The notes below the pieces were generated by a model. It was not told the DNA's origin and made no database searches. It saw only the letters and a program-made list of their open reading frames with translations. From contig UWSJ01000086.1 in NCBI GenBank assembly GCA_900549525.1, positions 1 to 7,169 of the forward strand: DNA of 7,169 bases, given 5' to 3'. Positions within the stretch are counted from its first letter, which is position 1. Every line of letters begins with the position of its first letter. Positions 5,164 through 7,169 of the stretch are shown here, one piece after another. Position numbers and translations under genes: made by a program. The DNA is from an uncultured Coriobacteriaceae bacterium (GTDB lineage: Bacteria; Actinomycetota; Coriobacteriia; Coriobacteriales; Atopobiaceae).

Positions 5164-5391
5164 GTGACAACGCTCAGGGACATTCCTGTGGGGTCGTCGT
5201 GCACGGTGAAGGCTCTCACCGGCACCGGTGCCGTCAAGCGCCGCATCATGGACATGGGCCTCACGAAGGGTGCCAAGGTCAAGGTCGTCAAGGTGGCCCC
5301 GCTCGGCGACCCGCTGCAGCTTAACGTCCGCGGCTACGAGCTCTCCGTCCGCAAGGACGAGGCCGAGCGCGTCGAGGTCGAGCCCGAGTAG
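5164..5391 (+). CDS. feoA: FeoA-family protein, second copy (FeoA2)
   Basis: A 75-residue canonical FeoA, a small cytosolic SH3-like partner of the FeoB ferrous-iron transporter. GTG 5164 is chosen because GAGGG (5154-5158) lies 5 nt upstream and the protein then starts MTTLRDIPVGSSCTV, the normal family beginning. Further family signs: LTGTGAVKRRIMDMGLTKGA (18-37), then KVVKVAPLGDPLQLNVRGYE (40-59) and ELSVRKDEAERVEVE (59-73). The 'APLGDPLxxxxRGYELSLR' block is the hallmark of the FeoA form usually encoded beside feoB. It is closer to the family norm than FeoA1, so this copy may be the direct FeoB partner (inference). A 177-nt hairpin-rich gap separates it from feoB, long for a pair normally a few bases apart. 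Confidence 0.93.
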   Translation: MTTLRDIPVGSSCTVKALTGTGAVKRRIMDMGLTKGAKVKVVKVAPLGDPLQLNVRGYELSVRKDEAERVEVEPE

Positions 5392-5399
5392 CGACGCCA

Positions 5400-5495
5400 C
5401 CTCCCGTGAGGGAGGCCGGGCGCGCCAGCGAACGAGCGAGTGCGCCCAAGCCCCACGAACCTGTGGGGTGGCATCCACGTGGGGACGTGGCTGCC
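5400..5495 (+). other. Row of perfect hairpins in the feoA2-feoB gap
   Basis: Four stems follow one another. CCTCCC/GGGAGG (5400-5405, 5410-5415; loop GTGA). GGGCGC/GCGCCC (5418-5423, 5442-5447; 18-nt loop). CCCCAC/GTGGGG (5451-5456, 5463-5468). Last, a compound hairpin of GGCA/TGCC (5470-5473, 5492-5495), a T-C mismatch and CCACGT/ACGTGG (5475-5480, 5485-5490) with loop GGGG. GTGGGG recurs at 5479-5484, so CCCCAC has two possible partners. A further G/C-rich stretch with alternative pairings (5518-5541) runs toward feoB. No promoter or T-tract is visible. Possible roles are mRNA processing, stability or translational control of feoB. Confidence 0.5.
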
Positions 5496-5568
5496 GAAGA
5501 CACATGAGTCCGCGTCAGCGGGCCCAGGGGGCCGACCCCGCCCCCGGCAACACTAAGGAAAGGGAGTC

Positions 5569-7169
5569 ATGGAAGACCGCATGTACATTGCGCTCGCAGG
5601 TAACCCTAACTGCGGCAAGACCACGCTGTTCAACGCCCTGACGGGTTCGAACGGCTACGTCGGCAACTGGCCCGGCGTCACGGTCGAGAAGAAGGAGGCC
5701 GCCTGGAGGAAGGACAAGGCTGTCACCTTCACCGACCTGCCCGGCATCTACTCGCTGTCCCCGTACTCGCCCGAGGAGATCGTCTCGCGCGACTACCTGA
5801 TCAAGAACCGCCCGCAGGCCGTCATCGACCTCGTCGACTCGACGAACCTCGAGCGTAACCTCTACCTCACCACGCAGGTCCTCGAGTGCGGCCTGCCGGT
5901 CGTGCTCGGCCTCAACATGCTCGACCTGCTCGAGAAGAGCGGCGACAAGATCGACACCGAGAAGCTCTCCAAGGAGCTGGGCTGCGGTGTCGTGCAGGTC
6001 TCTGCCCTTCGCGAGAAGAACACCGACGCCCTCGTCGAGAAGGCCGTCGCGGCCGCCAAGGCCGGCAAGGCCACCGCGCCCGTCCACGTCTTCTCCGATG
6101 ACGTCGAGAGCGCCCTCGACAAGATCGAGGCCGGCATCAAGGGCAAGTGCGACGAGGGCCTCAACCGCTGGTTCGCCATCAAGGTCTTCGAGCGTGACGC
6201 CGCCGCCATCGAGCCGCTGAAGCTCTCCGACGCCGAGCTCGACGAGTTCGAGAAGCTCATCAAGGCCGTCGAGACCGCCCGCGAGGACGACGCCGAGTCC
6301 ATCATCACCTCGGACCGCTACGAGTGGATCGCCCGCGTCATGGACGCCTGCGTCGTGAAGGCGCCCAAGCAGCTTTCCGTCTCCGAGAGGATCGACAAGG
6401 TCGTCACCAACCGTATCCTCGGTCTCCCGATCTTCGTTGTCGTCATGACGCTCGTGTACTACATCGCCATCTCCACGGTGGGCACCGCCGGCACCGACTG
6501 GGTGAACGACAACCTGTTCTCCGACGGCTTCTTTGTGAACGGCGCCGGCGAGGCGGCCTACACCGAGGCCCAGGACGACTACGACTCCAACTACTACCCC
6601 GACCAGATCTCGGGCTTCATCGCCGCCGCGCAGGACGCTGGCGTGATCGATGACACCGAGGCCGACAACGTCGCCGCCGCCACCGACGCCATCGCCAACG
6701 GCGACGAGACCGTGACGATCGACGACGAGGATGTCGACCCGCAGACCGTGGTCGACGACTTCGTCGCCAAGGCCGAGGCCGCCAACGTGGTTGCCACTGA
6801 CGTTGCCGCCCATGACGGTGACGGCAACTACCAGGAGGTCAGCACGTCCGACCCGGACGCCGACCCCGAGGTCATCACCTCCGTCTCTGGTGACGCCGAC
6901 GAGGCCGACGCCGAGGCCGCCGTTGACGACGGCTACGAGCTCGTGACCGTGCCCTCCGTCAACGCGCAGCAGTTCTCCGATGCCGTGGCCGCTACGGCCG
7001 AGGCCCCGGATCCTGCCGACTACGACGGCTATGTCCCCTCTATTCCGGCGGCCGTGACCAGCTGGCTTGAGTCCGTGGGCACCTCGCCTGTCGTCGAGTC
7101 CCTCGTGGTCGACGGCATCATCGGCGGCGTGGGCTCCGTCCTGGGCTTCATCCCGCAGATGTTCGTCCT
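5569..7169 (+). CDS. feoB: FeoB ferrous-iron transporter, 3'-truncated, with large acidic insertion
   Basis: The GTPase-coupled inner-membrane ferrous-iron importer; the first 533 codons are present and the frame is open at the window end. ATG 5569 follows AAGGAAAGGGAG (5555-5566). GTPase motifs: G1 GNPNCGKTT (11-19), G2 region GNWPGVTVEKKE (32-43, Thr38), G3 DLPG (56-59), G4 NMLD (116-119), G5 around VSAL (144-147). Residues about 165-275 are the helical, charged linker (GDI-like) domain. The first membrane helix follows NRILGLPIF (281-289) and runs to about 305. The conserved DGIIGGVGSVLGFIPQMF segment comes only at 515-532. Between them, about 320-490 is extremely acidic and nearly free of Lys/Arg, whereas the family normally has a short loop here. 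By FeoB topology this faces outside. Codon use looks like that of the neighbouring genes. The remaining transport helices lie beyond the window. Confidence 0.95.
   Translation, partial: MEDRMYIALAGNPNCGKTTLFNALTGSNGYVGNWPGVTVEKKEAAWRKDKAVTFTDLPGIYSLSPYSPEEIVSRDYLIKNRPQAVIDLVDSTNLERNLYLTTQVLECGLPVVLGLNMLDLLEKSGDKIDTEKLSKELGCGVVQVSALREKNTDALVEKAVAAAKAGKATAPVHVFSDDVESALDKIEAGIKGKCDEGLNRWFAIKVFERDAAAIEPLKLSDAELDEFEKLIKAVETAREDDAESIITSDRYEWIARVMDACVVKAPKQLSVSERIDKVVTNRILGLPIFVVVMTLVYYIAISTVGTAGTDWVNDNLFSDGFFVNGAGEAAYTEAQDDYDSNYYPDQISGFIAAAQDAGVIDDTEADNVAAATDAIANGDETVTIDDEDVDPQTVVDDFVAKAEAANVVATDVAAHDGDGNYQEVSTSDPDADPEVITSVSGDADEADAEAAVDDGYELVTVPSVNAQQFSDAVAATAEAPDPADYDGYVPSIPAAVTSWLESVGTSPVVESLVVDGIIGGVGSVLGFIPQMFV

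Noticed and set aside
5400..5541. CRISPR array or insertion-sequence end in the feoA2-feoB gap
   Set aside because: The stems differ in sequence, have no regular repeat/spacer period, and no transposase or target duplication is visible.
5515..6813. Long antisense open frame (432 codons) opposite feoB
   Set aside because: It is composed almost entirely of Val/Gly/Asp/Leu/Ala stretches, the signature of a GC-biased codon shadow, and lies opposite an unmistakable feoB.

Overview
The window is GC-rich, densely coded bacterial DNA, and every convincing gene lies on the + strand. GC-rich third codon positions, short intergenic gaps, GTG starts and the gene content (feoA-feoA-feoB, a DUF523/purine phosphorylase fusion, a HEAT protein beside an NYN protein) suggest a high-GC anaerobic actinobacterium, most likely of the Coriobacteriia (Olsenella/Atopobium/Collinsella-like). 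That placement is inference from protein style; no rRNA or marker gene is present.

Layout. 1-452: C-terminal part of an NYN-domain (LabA/DUF88-type) putative RNase with a LOTUS/OST-HTH-like tail, followed 20 nt later by a 204-residue HEAT-like repeat protein (473-1087). 1249-2343: an NAD-type isocitrate dehydrogenase. 2418-3311: a membrane-anchored extracytoplasmic protein with a SurA/PrsA N-terminal-like chaperone segment but no recognisable PPIase domain. 3332-4540: one uninterrupted reading frame that joins a DUF523 domain (the family of the [4Fe-4S] thiouracil desulfidase TudS) to a trimeric-type purine nucleoside phosphorylase (PNP). This is the most unusual gene here. 4577-4616: a terminator. 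4625-4803: a promoter with dyads and a structured leader. 4804-7169: feoA, a second feoA and the first 533 codons of feoB.

How the genes work together. The ferrous-iron uptake operon starts at an AT-rich promoter island (TTGACT, 17 nt, CATACT). Its leader can form an 11-bp closing helix around an internal hairpin. A candidate intrinsic terminator lies between the two feoA genes, and a row of perfect hairpins fills the feoA-feoB gap. The operon may therefore be controlled in several places at RNA level, with graded output of FeoA1, FeoA2 and FeoB. FeoB carries an exceptionally acidic insertion of about 170 residues between its first membrane segment and the next conserved motif, where the family usually has a short loop.

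The DUF523-PNP fusion keeps three cysteines in the arrangement that holds the iron-sulfur cluster in TudS, and most PNP catalytic residues. One protein may therefore both desulfurate a thiolated base and split or make its nucleoside. That is a hypothesis, and it is the leading candidate for an undescribed system in this window.
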